From positions 819,501 through 883,500 of the forward strand of contig WPIO01000006.1 in NCBI GenBank assembly GCA_009760855.2: a stretch of 64,000 nucleotides of DNA, given 5' to 3'. Below are positions 12,169 through 23,900 of this stretch, piece after piece. The DNA is from Cristatella mucedo (Eukaryota; Bryozoa; Phylactolaemata; Cristatellidae). Below the pieces are notes generated by a model. That model was not told the origin of the DNA. It saw nothing but the letters and a program-made list of their open reading frames with translations, and did not search any database. A program made the translations under genes and the position numbers. Within the stretch, counting starts at the first letter, position 1. Each line of letters begins with the position of its first letter.

Positions 12169-12500
12169 TTGCATACTAAGCTTAGGAGTGGCGTTCTAAT
12201 CGATGTCGGCTGTCCGAGCACTTGTTCGCTTGAACAACACACCAAGCATAGTGGGTGTGCCCAGACTCCACTGGTTCCTCTCGCGGACCACTTGCTCCCA
12301 CCATAGCAATTAGTGTCGCTAGGAGTCAGCTATTTACCAGCAGTCGGCTGCAGAAAATCGTTTTTGCGATTGCGTGTTTAAGTACAGGATAGAAGCCCGT
12401 GTGAATGAATCCAAGCTTGCAGGCATTACCTCTCTGCCTAGTGTGCGACCGGCCTTTCACACCCTTTTGTTTGCCCCTTATTCCATTCAGCTGCTTTGCC
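12169..12500. other. Unassigned DNA
   Basis: No supported feature. Confidence 0.4.
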
Positions 12501-13490
12501 TGGAGGGGGGGAGAGCAAGCATTTGAGAAGACAGCCTGTGTAAACGCCCTCGTTTAGCTCCATACAATCCGGTCCTAGCTGGACAAAGACCGTCTGCGAC
12601 GGCCTGAGTCGCTATGCATCTAAGCTAAACTTGCTTTCCCTTCGCGACAGCAGAGGGAGGCGCCGAAGGTCAAGGTCACCATGGGCCGTCCGCAGGCTTG
12701 CTCCTCCGCGGTTCAGAAACAGGGAAAGAGAATGAATGGATGGAATAGAAGGAATGGGATTGAGGGAAAAAGACGAGGGAAAATAGGAGAGAGGAAGAGG
12801 AGTAGAGGTAGGAGGAGCAGAAAGAGGGTGAGTAGAAGGGATATGCTGTCGTGCTCAGTCTCAAACCGTGCACTCGAGAGACTCGCTCGCATCTTGTCTG
12901 CATGCCGCTCGCTCGGGTGGCTCATCGACCGGCCCGAAGGGCAAGAAAACGGCGGGAGAGCGAAGCGGCAGGCCTGAGAGGCGAGCACGGAACACAGAAC
13001 GGCCGGTCGTTCAGCAGCAGTGGCAGCGGCAGACGTACCGCGACGGTTCGAGCAGCAAGCAGCATACGGAGCGCTTATCGACGGAGGTCACGCCAGGGAA
13101 GTGGTGAATTAAACTCGTGTAGCAGAGGCAGCGGCGGCGTCGACGCATTGCCGACGCTGCTAAAAATCGCAAAAGGTCGAGTGCGGCAGCCCGACCATCT
13201 CCATTCGAAACGTTGGCGGCTAGACCGCTAGGGGCCACAGAGGTCCGGAACCTCGACGATACGATCGAGCTCTGAGCGACCGCAGTGCCCAAGTGCCTTG
13301 CGGCTCGCGCGATAACGTGTGCGTTTGGCCGAGTTCGAAAACGGGACATCGTCAGTTTCGTTCCTATGTGCTGCTGCCACCCTCTTCGACGCTTTGTTTT
13401 GGCCGAGCAACCCTCACTAGCTCGGGGGCGCCAGGACTCACCAACCAGAAGACCGTTGCTCAATGACTGCAGCCGGAACATTGCCTAATA
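12500..13490. promoter_or_regulatory. GC/CpG-rich block, possible CpG island
   Basis: About 1 kb with high GC and many CpG dinucleotides, open frames on both strands and no protein motif that I recognise. It lies about 7.4 kb upstream of the first ATPase exon that I can place and on the correct side, so it could hold the promoter and 5' exon of that gene. Nothing in the sequence proves this. A decayed GC-rich repeat is the alternative. Confidence 0.3.
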
Positions 13491-13664
13491 TACTTGCCAG
13501 GTCATAAGTCATGCCATAATCTTGCTCTTACGAAATAATACATAGTCCTGCTCACAAGACTTGGCTTATTGTGGCTATTTCGTAAGTGGCTCAGTTCTAA
13601 TTCAAAGGCAAAGCTTATAGTTCATAATCGAGATTCAACTGTCACTTTTTAAATAAGTTCATAA
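13491..13664. other. Unassigned DNA
   Basis: AT-rich, nothing seen. Confidence 0.4.
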
Positions 13665-13808
13665 AAATACAACATATAATTCATTCGTATAGTGCCCTTT
13701 GAGAACTTAACTTAAACCAGAACTATTTAGGCGCTTTGTGTATGCCTCCGGGCTCAAGCCCACGACCTCTGCCAGACTGTGGTCAGTATGAGCCCATAAT
13801 CGCGGGGC
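13665..13808 (-). repeat. SINE-B copy
   Basis: The minus strand has the B-box part (GTGGGCTTGAGCCCGGAGG), the body (CATACACAAAGCGCC) and the shared tail (TAAGTTCTCAAAGGGC then GAATGAATTATA). The head is degenerate. Confidence 0.7.
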
Positions 13809-15020
13809 TTTACATTATCCACTGTAAAACCTGTCCGTCCTCGGACATTCGGTTGTTCGTACACTTGTAATAACTGAGACAACATCACTTGAGCTAACAA
13901 CCATCGGATGTTGTCTGGGTTGCTGATCCGAGCAGCAATCCTGCGCTTTGCTGGAATGGAGCCGTGAGCCGTTATCATGACCCTGGCTGCATCGTCAAAC
14001 CGCCATCTGCAGCTGGCCGTCAACAGAGTCGTGAAAACTTCTAAGCCTGCTAGCTGCATCTCAATATCAACCGTCGGTAGCTGCAGTTCGGCATTGCCGT
14101 CAAGATCGCATTCGTAGCCACGTACAGCTTTTCATGAAGTATCTAATGCAGACTTTTTGCAAAGACACACAGAGAAAAAAAGTAGAGCAAGGAAACAAAC
14201 CAATCGCAGGGCATCGCAGTGCCCTAGGGAGTACGCAGACGCACCGCCATCCGTACCGACCCGATTATCTATTTGCCAGTATGCGACACACTACATCTGG
14301 CGTTGAGGCACGCTACTTACATTGAGCTGCTTATACGGTGCCCACAATTTAAAATCAGTACCTGTCTATTCTGTACTATTAGGAGGTACTCTTCATTGCA
14401 TTCTCGTGACTTCTAAAGGGCAAACGTAAAAGCTCGTCTGTATTATGTTTGGTGGCTGCTGCAAAACATCAGTGTGGAAAGCGAATGTTCTTATAAGTGG
14501 ACGATGAGTGCAGCCGTCAACACGGTACAGGCTTTTTTAGGTGGGAGCCTATCGGTTCTATTGTGCACATTCTAATGCCGCTGAAACTCATTAGTATAAT
14601 GAATCGACTTCCTAAGGCTTGTCCTTATCAACTGATCTTCAGAGCAAGAGGATACTCGCTATCGGCTGCTTGTGGTGTGCAGGCACTCACCCCTCCAGCA
14701 TCTGACCAAACGACTCGGTGCGTCTGCTGCTCTCCAGTATCCAACGGGCTGGTGGCTTGACTCACTGAATTGACAGGGAAGAGCCGAGCTTGACTGGCTG
14801 GACGTTTCAGCTGTAAAGCCACGTCGTGCTATCGAATGGTTAATGGCGCCAGGATATGACCTGGTCGCGGCCACGTCGCCGCTGTCGTGCGGTGTCTGCC
14901 ACCAGATGCCTACTCAAGTAGCTCTCGCGGTAGGCGCGTGGCTGCATTGCCGGTCGCATCTTCACCTAGACGCCCCAGTTTGCCGTCCCACCTCAGCAAG
15001 GTCGTTGTAGATTATGCTGG
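13809..15020. other. Unassigned DNA
   Basis: No supported gene or repeat. Short frames near 14,497-14,874 have no motifs. Confidence 0.4.
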
Positions 15021-15021
15021 T

Positions 15022-15180
15022 TTAGTTCGATAGTTAAGGTGCTCGCCTTGACCAAGGTCACAGTAAAGGTATTTGATGGCAAAGGGCTTGAGCTAGAGCC
15101 CCGTGGCATATGTGGAGTGCATGATTATAGATTAAGTTCTGTTGAAAAGCTAAAGCTATATAAATGCATTATATCTTTGT
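15022..15180 (+). repeat. SINE-B copy, diverged
   Basis: Head TTAAGGTGCTCGCCTTGACC, body CGTGGCATATGTGGAGTGCA, tail ATAGATTAAGTTCTGTTG and ATAAATGCATTATAT. An insertion of about 20 bases sits between the A- and B-box parts. Confidence 0.7.
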
Positions 15181-15239
15181 CTCCTGTCGCTTTGAATTTT
15201 CTCTTGTGACTCACACTCATCTTAATGGGATCCTTAGCT

Positions 15240-15402
15240 CCTGATTTATTAGCCTCTTTGGTACAGCGTTTGAGGAGCCCTAAAGGCTATCACCGTCGCT
15301 TACAGCTGCAATAAAGAATCACCAACCGCAGGATTCGAACCCCCAACCTCGGTTCCGAGGTCGTAAAGAGCAACCACCCTACTTAGTGGGCAATCACGTT
15401 TA
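15240..15402 (-). repeat. SINE-A copy
   Basis: The minus strand reads, head to tail: ACTAAGTAGGGTGGTTGC, GAGGTTGGGGGTTCGAATCC, CTTTATTGCAGCTGTAAGCG, GATAGCCTTTAGGGCTCC and a tail ending AAATCAG. Confidence 0.8.
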
Positions 15403-17155
15403 CCACATCGAAACGATAGCGCGTCGTGACGGCTCACTATGTGGTGACTTTCGGTGGCTCGTTAATCAAATGCTTCACGATGAAGCAACGAGCTTAGTTC
15501 TGGAGCATGTTTATGTGCATCAACTTACTGAGAAATCTTTAGCCCATTAATTAGCTGACACGCTCGGCGTAGACGGCTGCTCAGCGGCCAAGTGATTGGT
15601 GACGTAGATCCCGAAACGTGGTGTTTTTCATCATTCCAATGGAGTGGGTGGTTTTAATCGAAGAGTTGAGGATATTTCTTGGAACTGGCCTTTCGTCTGT
15701 GCCGATCGTGCCACTACCAAGGGCAAGGTGACGCTCCAAAGTTGGACCGCATTTTTTGTTGGTGGACCGTAAACCCAGAGAAATGCGTCATTGCCTCCGC
15801 ATAAGGCGGCCAAGTATTGCACGGGGTATACAGTGCTTGAACATCACTGATGTTCACTGGGCTTCTAGATGCCCACGCGACACACGCAGTAAGTCGCCGG
15901 GTAAGCTGTCAGTGATGCAGGTTAAGGCCCAGATGGACGATCGCCAGGCCTGTTCGGGGCGACTGATGAAAGAGCCACTGATTGAACTAGCGTAGTCAAC
16001 AACTGGTGACTACCCCAGTGGTCCTGACTTTGCCAACAGGTGCTTGGTCAGCACCAAATTAGCAAAAAGTGCCTTCGGAGAGGGTTTTTAATGTCCAGTC
16101 AAAGAACTAGTTGATGGCACTTTGTGGGCAGGTCTATTTTTCAATAAGAAAAAGCCACTTTTTAGAAAAGAGATTGAAAACGTATGTGGCAAGACGACTG
16201 GTATGTAGCTGACAAAGTAAGCTTATCATTTTCCGGCATTAAGCTAATAAGAAGGCCCATTACTCCAAGGTTCCTGCATGTCGAGCAGAGGAGTAGCTCA
16301 CAGCCACATGCTTTCCGGCGAACTTGTCATTACTATCAGTATCGCGATTGTCAATGTTTCTATAATCAGGCGGATGACGCAAAAAGCAAATTTTCGCGAG
16401 CACCACTCCCAATATGACGTGTGATGAGGTTGGAACAAAATGTATTGCTTACTATAAATGGCTTCACTTGGCTGGAACAATGCAAAGCATCCGAGTTCAG
16501 AGGCTTTAACTACGTCAACGAGTTCAGAGGCTTTAACTACGTCAATCTTCTGGTTAGGATTTGAAATATATTATTAACCCTATAATTATTGACACCAGAA
16601 ACCAGTAGTGATAATTCTGCAAAGCCGCTTGAAGTAAAAGGAATAAGTAAAGGTTGGCTTATTCAAAGACCTCATTAAAATTATCCAAAAGCTGCTGGAT
16701 TCATAAACCTGATATACCGAGAAAAAGTCGGTGGGAAGCCTTGGTGTGGCTATCGGCCCTGCTTGCAATAGGTTTTAAAAGAATGCTTGCTACCAAACTT
16801 GTACTCAATGCCTTGGTCATGAATTGTGACCGTTTTGCCTCTGGTAGAAGAGCCTTTACACCAATCATAACCTGCAGACAGCTGTTGCTCGTCCTGTGGT
16901 GCTGGGTTGCCGATAATGCTGAATGTAGTTTTTCGTGTTACAGGGTTCGGGTCTGTACACTGCACAAGCCTCGTGCTGCTACCCGAACCTAGTGGGGGTT
17001 AGGCCGACGTGACATTGCCGATGTCTAGCTGTATCGTCTTTATCGAGGCCCACAAAGGGTATTTTTGCTCTGATTTGACAGTGCCAGCAGGCTGAGAAGA
17101 GATCGGAATCCACTCAAATGTTCCACTAGGACTAGAAAATTGCGACCTGTTTGCA
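15403..17155. other. Unassigned DNA
   Basis: No supported gene. It contains the short tandem duplication at 16,493-16,546. A minus-strand frame of 71 codons near 16,965-16,750 has no motif that I recognise. Confidence 0.4.
16493..16546. repeat. Tandem duplication, 27-base unit x2
   Basis: The unit GAGTTCAGAGGCTTTAACTA followed by CGTCAA occurs twice back to back with almost no difference, which indicates a recent local duplication. Confidence 0.9.
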
Positions 17156-17159
17156 CATT

Positions 17160-17400
17160 TTCTGCCGACTGTTGAAAGTTCTTGGCAAATAATGCTGCAG
17201 AAGCAAAAGTGCGGCCACTAGCAGGTCGTCGGTTGCACTATCTACAGCGGCTGACAGTGCCGAGCAGGATTGACCGACCAGCGGATGCAACTGTTCGTCT
17301 ATTTTCTCCTGACTGTTGAAAGTTCTTGGCAAAACTTCAGCTACACAAGCGAAACTGCGGTCTATCGTAGGTCGTCGGTTGTACCGGCGTGGTGCCCGAG
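17160..17400. repeat. Imperfect tandem repeat, period about 144 bases
   Basis: GACTGTTGAAAGTTCTTGGC occurs at 17,167 and again at 17,311, and AGGTCGTCGGTTG follows at about 17,222 and 17,366, both at the same spacing. Two diverged copies of a ~144-base unit lie in tandem. The overlapping minus-strand frame therefore has an internal repeat (LPRTFNS). No function seen. Confidence 0.75.
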
Positions 17401-17849
17401 TGCAGCAAAGTAAAAGCCGCCATGCTGGGGCTGAGCAATGAGCAAAAGTGACCTGACTGAAGCAGGGAGGGATCGGTTTTGTCAATGTGGGCGCATGCCC
17501 GCAGACGAATGACGAGTACAAGCAACTAAATGGTACTTATCACACTAACCTTCCCTTATTATTGTTGGATTATGTAAATGCAATACTCTCTAGGTGGAAT
17601 CGCCCAGGAAAATATTCTCTGCATTAATGCATGGCCTGGGTCCTGCTTATCTGATTCATTCACCATGGAAAGCTAGGTCAACAAAATTTTATCCCCGGTC
17701 AAAGGAGAGAAACTGTGGGAGTTATCTTTCTAAGGCGTCTATTGCAGCTCCAGTATTTTTAAGTTATGGAGTGAAGCGTGCACACTGCATTATCTTGCTC
17801 TGATTTCTTAGTCATTCTGAAAATTACGGCTCTCTTTAAAACGCTGGGC

Positions 17850-17943
17850 TTACGATTTAAAGCACGCAGATGCTTCGTAGCTGCCTGCTTTAAATCCGAT
17901 TTAAAGCACGCAGATACTTCGTAGCTTCGTGCTTTAAATCGTA
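17850..17943. repeat. Two tandem hairpin units (foldback)
   Basis: A ~46-base unit is repeated twice. Each unit is itself an inverted repeat (CGATTTAAAGCACGCAGA ... GCTTTAAATC), and the outer ends of the pair are also complementary (TACGATTTAAAGCACG against CGTGCTTTAAATCGTA). The DNA could fold as two short hairpins or one long one. Confidence 0.85.
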
Positions 17944-19238
17944 ACAGGTACTTCAGCTGAGTGGCCTAGAAGATGAGTGCCCAGGGCACATCGGTATGCA
18001 GAGGTATTTTGGAACTTGGTTCGTGTAGAGCATATTCATGCATGCAGATATGAATGCACAGTGATTCTGTTTCCAGCTTCAATCAGCCAGGATGACTAAA
18101 CTTTTGTTACACTGGGTAGGTTTCAATACAGCACACTCGGTCTCAGCCTGTCTTTGCCAAATCTTTGGCCGATTCAGGAAATTTGTTAACGATAGTGGAG
18201 TTCTTAGACAATACCTTGAAAAACGTGCTGATAAGGCAAACGAGGACTAGGAAATGTGACCAACCTTGTTAGAAAGTAAGTCCACTCCTAACAGAAATAA
18301 TCACTCATGGTAGCTACCCTCTGTCCGTCACTCTTGCTTACCCTGTCAGAAGTATGCTCCGGCTACAATAATTCGCACGGATCCGTACTCCGCGTGCTTG
18401 TTTTCTCTCTCAAAGGTTTGACAGTGATTGTAAGTCGACAGGAAACATGACGTTAAACTGCACAGTGTCTGTTCAATTAGGCACGTAATATTTTTCAAAT
18501 GGACGGGTGAGAGTGCCAGATATTTTTTAGCTTCAATTCGTGGCTGGCAGCACGTGAATGGATTGCACATTCTCCGAAGGATATCAGATTGTTGGCAGGC
18601 GCAGCTAAGCAAACTAAGTCGGAAGAACTGGTTGTGCGATGGGTACCCTAAGCACGGAGTATTTGCATAGGCATTCTGAACCTACGTTACATAAGTATAG
18701 TCTGAATGTCGTTAATACACTGGCAAGCTTGGCCGTGGTTCTTTTTTTCTAAAAAGGCTCACACTTTTGCTATAATGTATGTTTGAAAGTTTGGTGACTT
18801 CACTGTGGTGCTAATAAAGTTATCTGGTGAGAGGTTACGTTGAATTACGATATCCAGATTGTATGCTTGTACTGCATGAGATATGCTGTTAAAATCCATT
18901 TGGAGGATTGGACTTTCAATTTATAAATAGAATAGGTTGGCTTGTAACTATGCGGTTTTAAGGTCGTCCAATTTGAGAGAGGTTGCTGCCATCCGAGTGC
19001 GGAGGTTTTCAAAAATGAATACTTCAAGCTTGTGATAATCAATTTGTCATCTACTGGCTGCAGACTGTTGAAAGCCATCCGTATGCAATTTTCCAACAAT
19101 TTTTCCGCTCCAAGTTTGATCGAAGGTAATCATCACGAATAATGACAGTTTGGAAGTATTGGCTTTGAATAAACCAGTGTATAAATCAGCCAGTGTATAA
19201 CTAATTGTGGGATTAATAAGCTCTCTTGCTAAAAAAAA
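17944..19238. other. Unassigned DNA
   Basis: No supported feature. Confidence 0.4.
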
Positions 19239-19239
19239 G

Positions 19240-19395
19240 TTTGACAGCCTTCTTCATTGAGTGGTAGAAAAACCTTAAAGGCTTTTACCACCGCTTAAGT
19301 GGTCAACAAAAGATTGCACACAGCAGGACTCAAACCCACGACCTGGGCTTTGAAAAGCGTGCACCTCATCCCTAGTCTAAAACCAAGGGGTAAGA
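19240..19395 (-). repeat. SINE-A copy, diverged
   Basis: Minus strand: GGTCGTGGGTTTGAGTCCTG (B-box), CTTTTGTTGACCACTTAAGC and GGTAAAAGCCTTTAAGG. The head is degraded. Confidence 0.65.
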
Positions 19396-20330
19396 CTTAG
19401 TATTTGTAATTAGTGGCTGAATACTTCAAGTACGTATTTTGTTCAAAGTGCCAATACCTTGCAGCAATACAATGCTTACAGCCCAGAGGGTAGCAAGTAA
19501 TTCCTTTTATTTTTTTCCACTAAAGATTTCTGTATCACATATCACAATTCCAAGTGCAGCCTTACTACCACACGTCAATGCTACAACTCAGTTCTTCCTT
19601 GTGAAGCCTAAAAACACTTCCGGACCTTTATTACCGGTCGCCTTTAAATAGGCATTTGCAGTCAAGAATTTTCACTATAGCTTCCTCGGCAGTTCCATAA
19701 GCATGGATGGCTTATCACATCTTTTCGTGGCTAAGAATATCCGATTGTCCTGGAGCATGCGGACTATTGTTACCATTATATTTTGGCGTTGAGGATAAGA
19801 AAATGTAAATATTTTGTCCCTTCAAGCCACTATTTTAAATATTCGCGTGAGCCAATTTAGTTAACCAGTAGGTAATTCTTGATTTTAGCAAAAATACTAA
19901 TCCATACATTGGTTATCTTATTGCTTGAGAGTAGCCGAGCCTCAGATGAAGCAAAACCTTTGTCAGTTAATGGCAGGTCTGTGATTAAAGGCTCGCATCA
20001 ACTACCAGCCAGAAGTGCTCAGCCTGGTGCTTTGATTTTGCTTTGTCAAATAAACTCGGATGTTGTGAGAACATTTAATATATAGTATTAAAGCACGGGA
20101 GACTAATCTTAGCTGCTGATTGAATGCCTACCTGTCAGCTCCAGGTTCTATCACATTATTTAAGATTCCCTTTGGCACTGCTATCTACCCTATCAGCTAC
20201 TCTTAGGTCGTTTAGTTTCGCCGGTAGCCATCCTCATCAAGCTCGTTATGCGCTTCATGTTTGGTGGGCGTGGCTTTTGCTTCTACCCACTTCTACCCGT
20301 TTCTATCCACAAGTTTGGAGCTCATTACCA
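19396..20330. other. Mostly unassigned; possible old LINE end at 20,120-20,370
   Basis: Nothing supportable to about 20,120. From there one frame gives PHQAR and WSSLPINILASAELTLF, which loosely resembles the C-terminal tail of CR1/L2-type RTs (compare [17 protein letters not shown] in family 1). This is a weak match. Confidence 0.3.
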
Positions 20331-20332
20331 AT

Positions 20333-20560
20333 TAATATCTTGGCGTCGGCGGAATTGACTTTATTTGGTGAGCCGTGATGGCGCACTAGGTAAGGTGGTT
20401 GCTTTCACGACCTCGGTCGCGAGGTCGTGGGTTAGATTCCTGCTGTGGGCGATCCTTTATTGCCACTGCAAGCGGTGGAGATAGCCGTAAAGGCTCCTCT
20501 GTTTCTATACAAAAAGAGGCTGTTTAATCAGCTAGGATTTATGTATTTATTTGTATTTAA
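20333..20560 (+). repeat. SINE-A copy with 5' extension
   Basis: A full copy: head GGCGCACTAGGTAAGGTGG, B-box GTGGGTTAGATTCCTGC, body CCTTTATTGCCACTGCAAGC and GATAGCCGTAAAGGCTCC, tail AAAAGAGGCTGTTTAATCAG and a T-rich end. About 35 bases upstream of the tRNA head (TCTTGGCGTCGGCGGAATTG and on) also occur next to the copy at 57.8 kb. Confidence 0.85.
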
Positions 20561-20835
20561 GGCAAATAAAACAACCACATTCATTCTAATTTTTGCCCTA
20601 CCCATGTAAATTATTTGTGTGTTTATGATAGATGCAATTATTCGTGTCACAAAAGCTAATAAGTGGATATGATTATTTCGTAGCCTGGATGAAGTGCCTA
20701 AAAAGAGACGGTTATCTCAAGGGCTACTGTCCCTAAACCATAGTTTTCTAGCCACTGCCCCTAACCTAAGAAAGCTTTTGATGTCGCCACACCTCCTTTT
20801 AAAGCTTCATTTAGATGTTCATATTTATTTTGTAG

Positions 20836-20927
20836 AAGCCAGAAATGGTAAAGAAAAAACACAGCCCAATGAGTCTACGGGTAACGACGTCAAGCTTACG
20901 GTCAACCAGAATCAAGAAGATGAAATG
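20836..20927 (+). CDS. ATP13A3: ATPase exon: N-terminal cytosolic segment
   Basis: Flanked by TTTATTTTGTAG and GTATGAG. Reads [20 protein letters not shown] and ends [10 protein letters not shown], matching the NQGQEDEM stretch that I recall just before the first membrane segment of vertebrate ATP13A3. Enters in phase 1 and leaves in phase 0, so an upstream coding exon carrying the start codon must exist. The first part is polar and not conserved in my memory of the family. Confidence 0.75.
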
Positions 20928-23900
20928 GTATGAGCAACCGTAAGAAGCCTATAATAAAGAAATTTTCAAGAAAATAAGTACATTTTCATGCCCAATATAT
21001 TGATAATTCTAGAACATATATGTTGATGCATGAAACTTTCAATATATCTTTTGCGTCACGTTATTATATTTCTTCATGGAAATGTAAAGTACTGTAAAGC
21101 TAAAAGTGGTGGCTGATGTCGACCACGATACTGGTCAGCTTGATTCTGCTTAGTCAGTGGTGATGCACTTGCACTCTTCTTGTGTAGGGGTTTTGCAATA
21201 CAAAAAACTTGCGAATGGTGGAAGTAATTTGCTGATATCTTTTATTTGCATCTGGCCTGTAAAAATAGTCCTCGCATCATGCCGATTCTGTTCTGCTTGG
21301 ATAACGCCCAGCCTTTCTCTAACCCAGCTACCTTGCTTTAGAACTGTGCTGCTTCAGTGACCTCATGACTACAGATATGGCGTTGTTCATGTTGTTGGCG
21401 TAGTAGAGGGCTTTCACGAGACACTTTCTCTGTCAAGGAAATCGAAGGATACAAGGTAGATCGGGTGAGAAGCACGGTGGTTTTGATCTCATACTTTCTG
21501 ACCGCCGGCCTGCTACGTCTTATATTCTACTGGAGGCCAGATTGGATGCTTGTATGCACCCATCTACCTTGCCGGCTTCGAGACGCTGAGAAAGTACTAC
21601 TCAAGGTAAGATAGAACACCCGACGAAGCTGTTGGCGAGCTGTTGACGGATTTGTTTAGCCTGGCATGCCGTTCGTGGCTCATTATGACTGCGGTGATAT
21701 TAGGTACTCTGTTAAGTTTGCACATTATCGAATGAGAGGGCATGCGTTAGATTAACTTGCTGGTCGAGCTTTGTCATTATTTTAAGACAAGTAAAGCAAC
21801 TGCAGGTAATTCGTATGTGTCAAAAGGCCTTTGTGGGAAAATTGGTTACGCATCAATAATCTTTCGATAGCTGCATGAAATTAGACAACCAAGACGTACC
21901 GTGGTAGTGTACCCGTACTTCGACTTCACGTCAGTAGTTGGTGGGTTCAGCGAATCATTCTCTGGGGTTTCAAGCAAAAAAAGCAACAGGAAACCTCACA
22001 GTACCTGTGAAAAACTGCATTCGGGCTGCTGTCATCGGGCCACCCAATCTTGTGAATTGATTAGCATAGCTGTACTCCAAACGAGCCTCTAACCTTTTGG
22101 CGACCATTTTCGCATGCTCCAAGAACGGAGCTCACTACCGGCTGACAATATGAGGATCAGCGATTGGATGCCGATTAGAAAAATAAGCCAAAATTTACTG
22201 CTTTTGCCGAGCTAATACAGTGCTATTTAGCATAGACGCTTGAAGTTTATGCAAGAGACGCTGTGCCACTCGTCGAAAGATCAGCACGCTTTCCAGTGGC
22301 TGTAAACATTGTGCCCTGTATTCAAGACTGTAAAAAACGATCTATTAAAATAACGAAAGCTATTAAAATTGAACCCTAAGGTCTGATTCATAAACCATGC
22401 AACCTAACTAATAAACCCTACAACCTAAATCTGAAGCTAATATCCTGAAACCCAAAAACAAAAATCTTAAATCCTAAAACATAAATCCAAATATATCTAA
22501 ACAGAAAAAATATATATGTATCGACATGCTTTGAAATATATACACAAATTTAAAGTCTTATTACAGTAGCTTTGCTAAGTGTGTCGTTGCCGTGCTTCCA
22601 GTATTTGATAGGTCCATAATAAATATCCTTTGTGTGCTTATACATTTGACACTGCATGATATCACTGACCACAGTACGTACTTTTTTCGGAGCATATTTG
22701 AAGAGCTAGACAGAGATTTAGTTGTCCTAGGTTGCTAGACCAATGTCAATGTAATTTTTTATTGTTATTATTAATCATCAGCATCCGTATGAATAATATT
22801 TTAATTTTAATGCATTTGAGTCATTGTAGGACCAGTATAAACAAAATTTTGTGGAGGATGTAGTATTGACGACTGTCGACGGAATGAGGTAATCTCAATG
22901 AGGCCATTCTTTTTTGTCTTTTCCACTATTAAATCGTAATTTGATGCTAAAGACTATATCCTAAAGCCACTAAACCACACCAGGTCTACAGTCAAGTGTG
23001 CCTACTTTCAGCTACGTAACATTGCTACAATTCGAGCTTGTTTAGACAGGGATACCATATTTAAATTGCTCCATGCATTTGCGACATCCCGTCTTGACTC
23101 CTAAAACTCACTGCTTACTGGCCTACCAGCCTGTGCACTCAGGCGCTTACAACTAGTGAAAAACTCTGCAGCTAGGCTTGTCTGTAGCTAGTGTCACAGT
23201 TGCCACATCACACCACTTCTTGGGGTCATGCACTGTCACCCAGTCAAGCAACGCGTTGACTTTATGGTTGTGTCACTTACTTTCAGGTCCATTGATGGCT
23301 CCAGCCTAACTATCGGATCTACTCCCCCACCAGGCTAAGCATCGTACCATCGCTTTTCTGAATCTAACTGCTTAAGTATACCTTGTACTGAACTGCTGCT
23401 CATAGGACACCATAATCATATGGCTGGATAATAAGGCTTTGCTCTTCTAATTGGTGATGCTGTTGTGCGACCACCAATCTCCACGTGCTCGAAATTTAGT
23501 TGCCGTTTTCGACACCTGCCTAAATTCTAAAAGCTTCATTTAGAGACTGCTTCTACAGCTAGCCATAACGTTAGGTTATATCTAAGATAAGGTGCTCTCT
23601 TCCATGGTGGCTTGCAAAAAATTTAACTAGCTCCTTAGGCCAGTCTCGCTTGATTATTGTAATTCCCTTCCGGCTGGGCTCCCAAAAAAGCAACTAGGCA
23701 AGTGCAAATAGCTATGAATATGGCTGCAAGGCTAGTTTGCAAATCCCAGAGGTTTGACCACGTGTCTCCTTTGCTAAAAGAGTTAGGATGGCTGCCGGTT
23801 GATTAACGCATGCAGAGCAAAATTCTTACTAGGTAAGGCGGTTGCTTTAACGACCTCGACCCCGAGGTCGTGGGTTCAAATCCTGTGGTGGGCGATCCTT

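Noticed and set aside
12676-13488. Several 60-156 codon frames on both strands
   Set aside because: GC/CpG-rich DNA gives long random frames. Composition is biased and no motif was found.
16750-16965. 72-codon minus-strand frame (DPNPVTRKTTFSIIG)
   Set aside because: Looks protein-like but I recognise no family, and there are no splice or neighbour clues.
20393-20465. tRNA gene candidate
   Set aside because: A- and B-boxes belong to SINE-A; no acceptor-stem pairing, and the same sequence recurs with a SINE tail.
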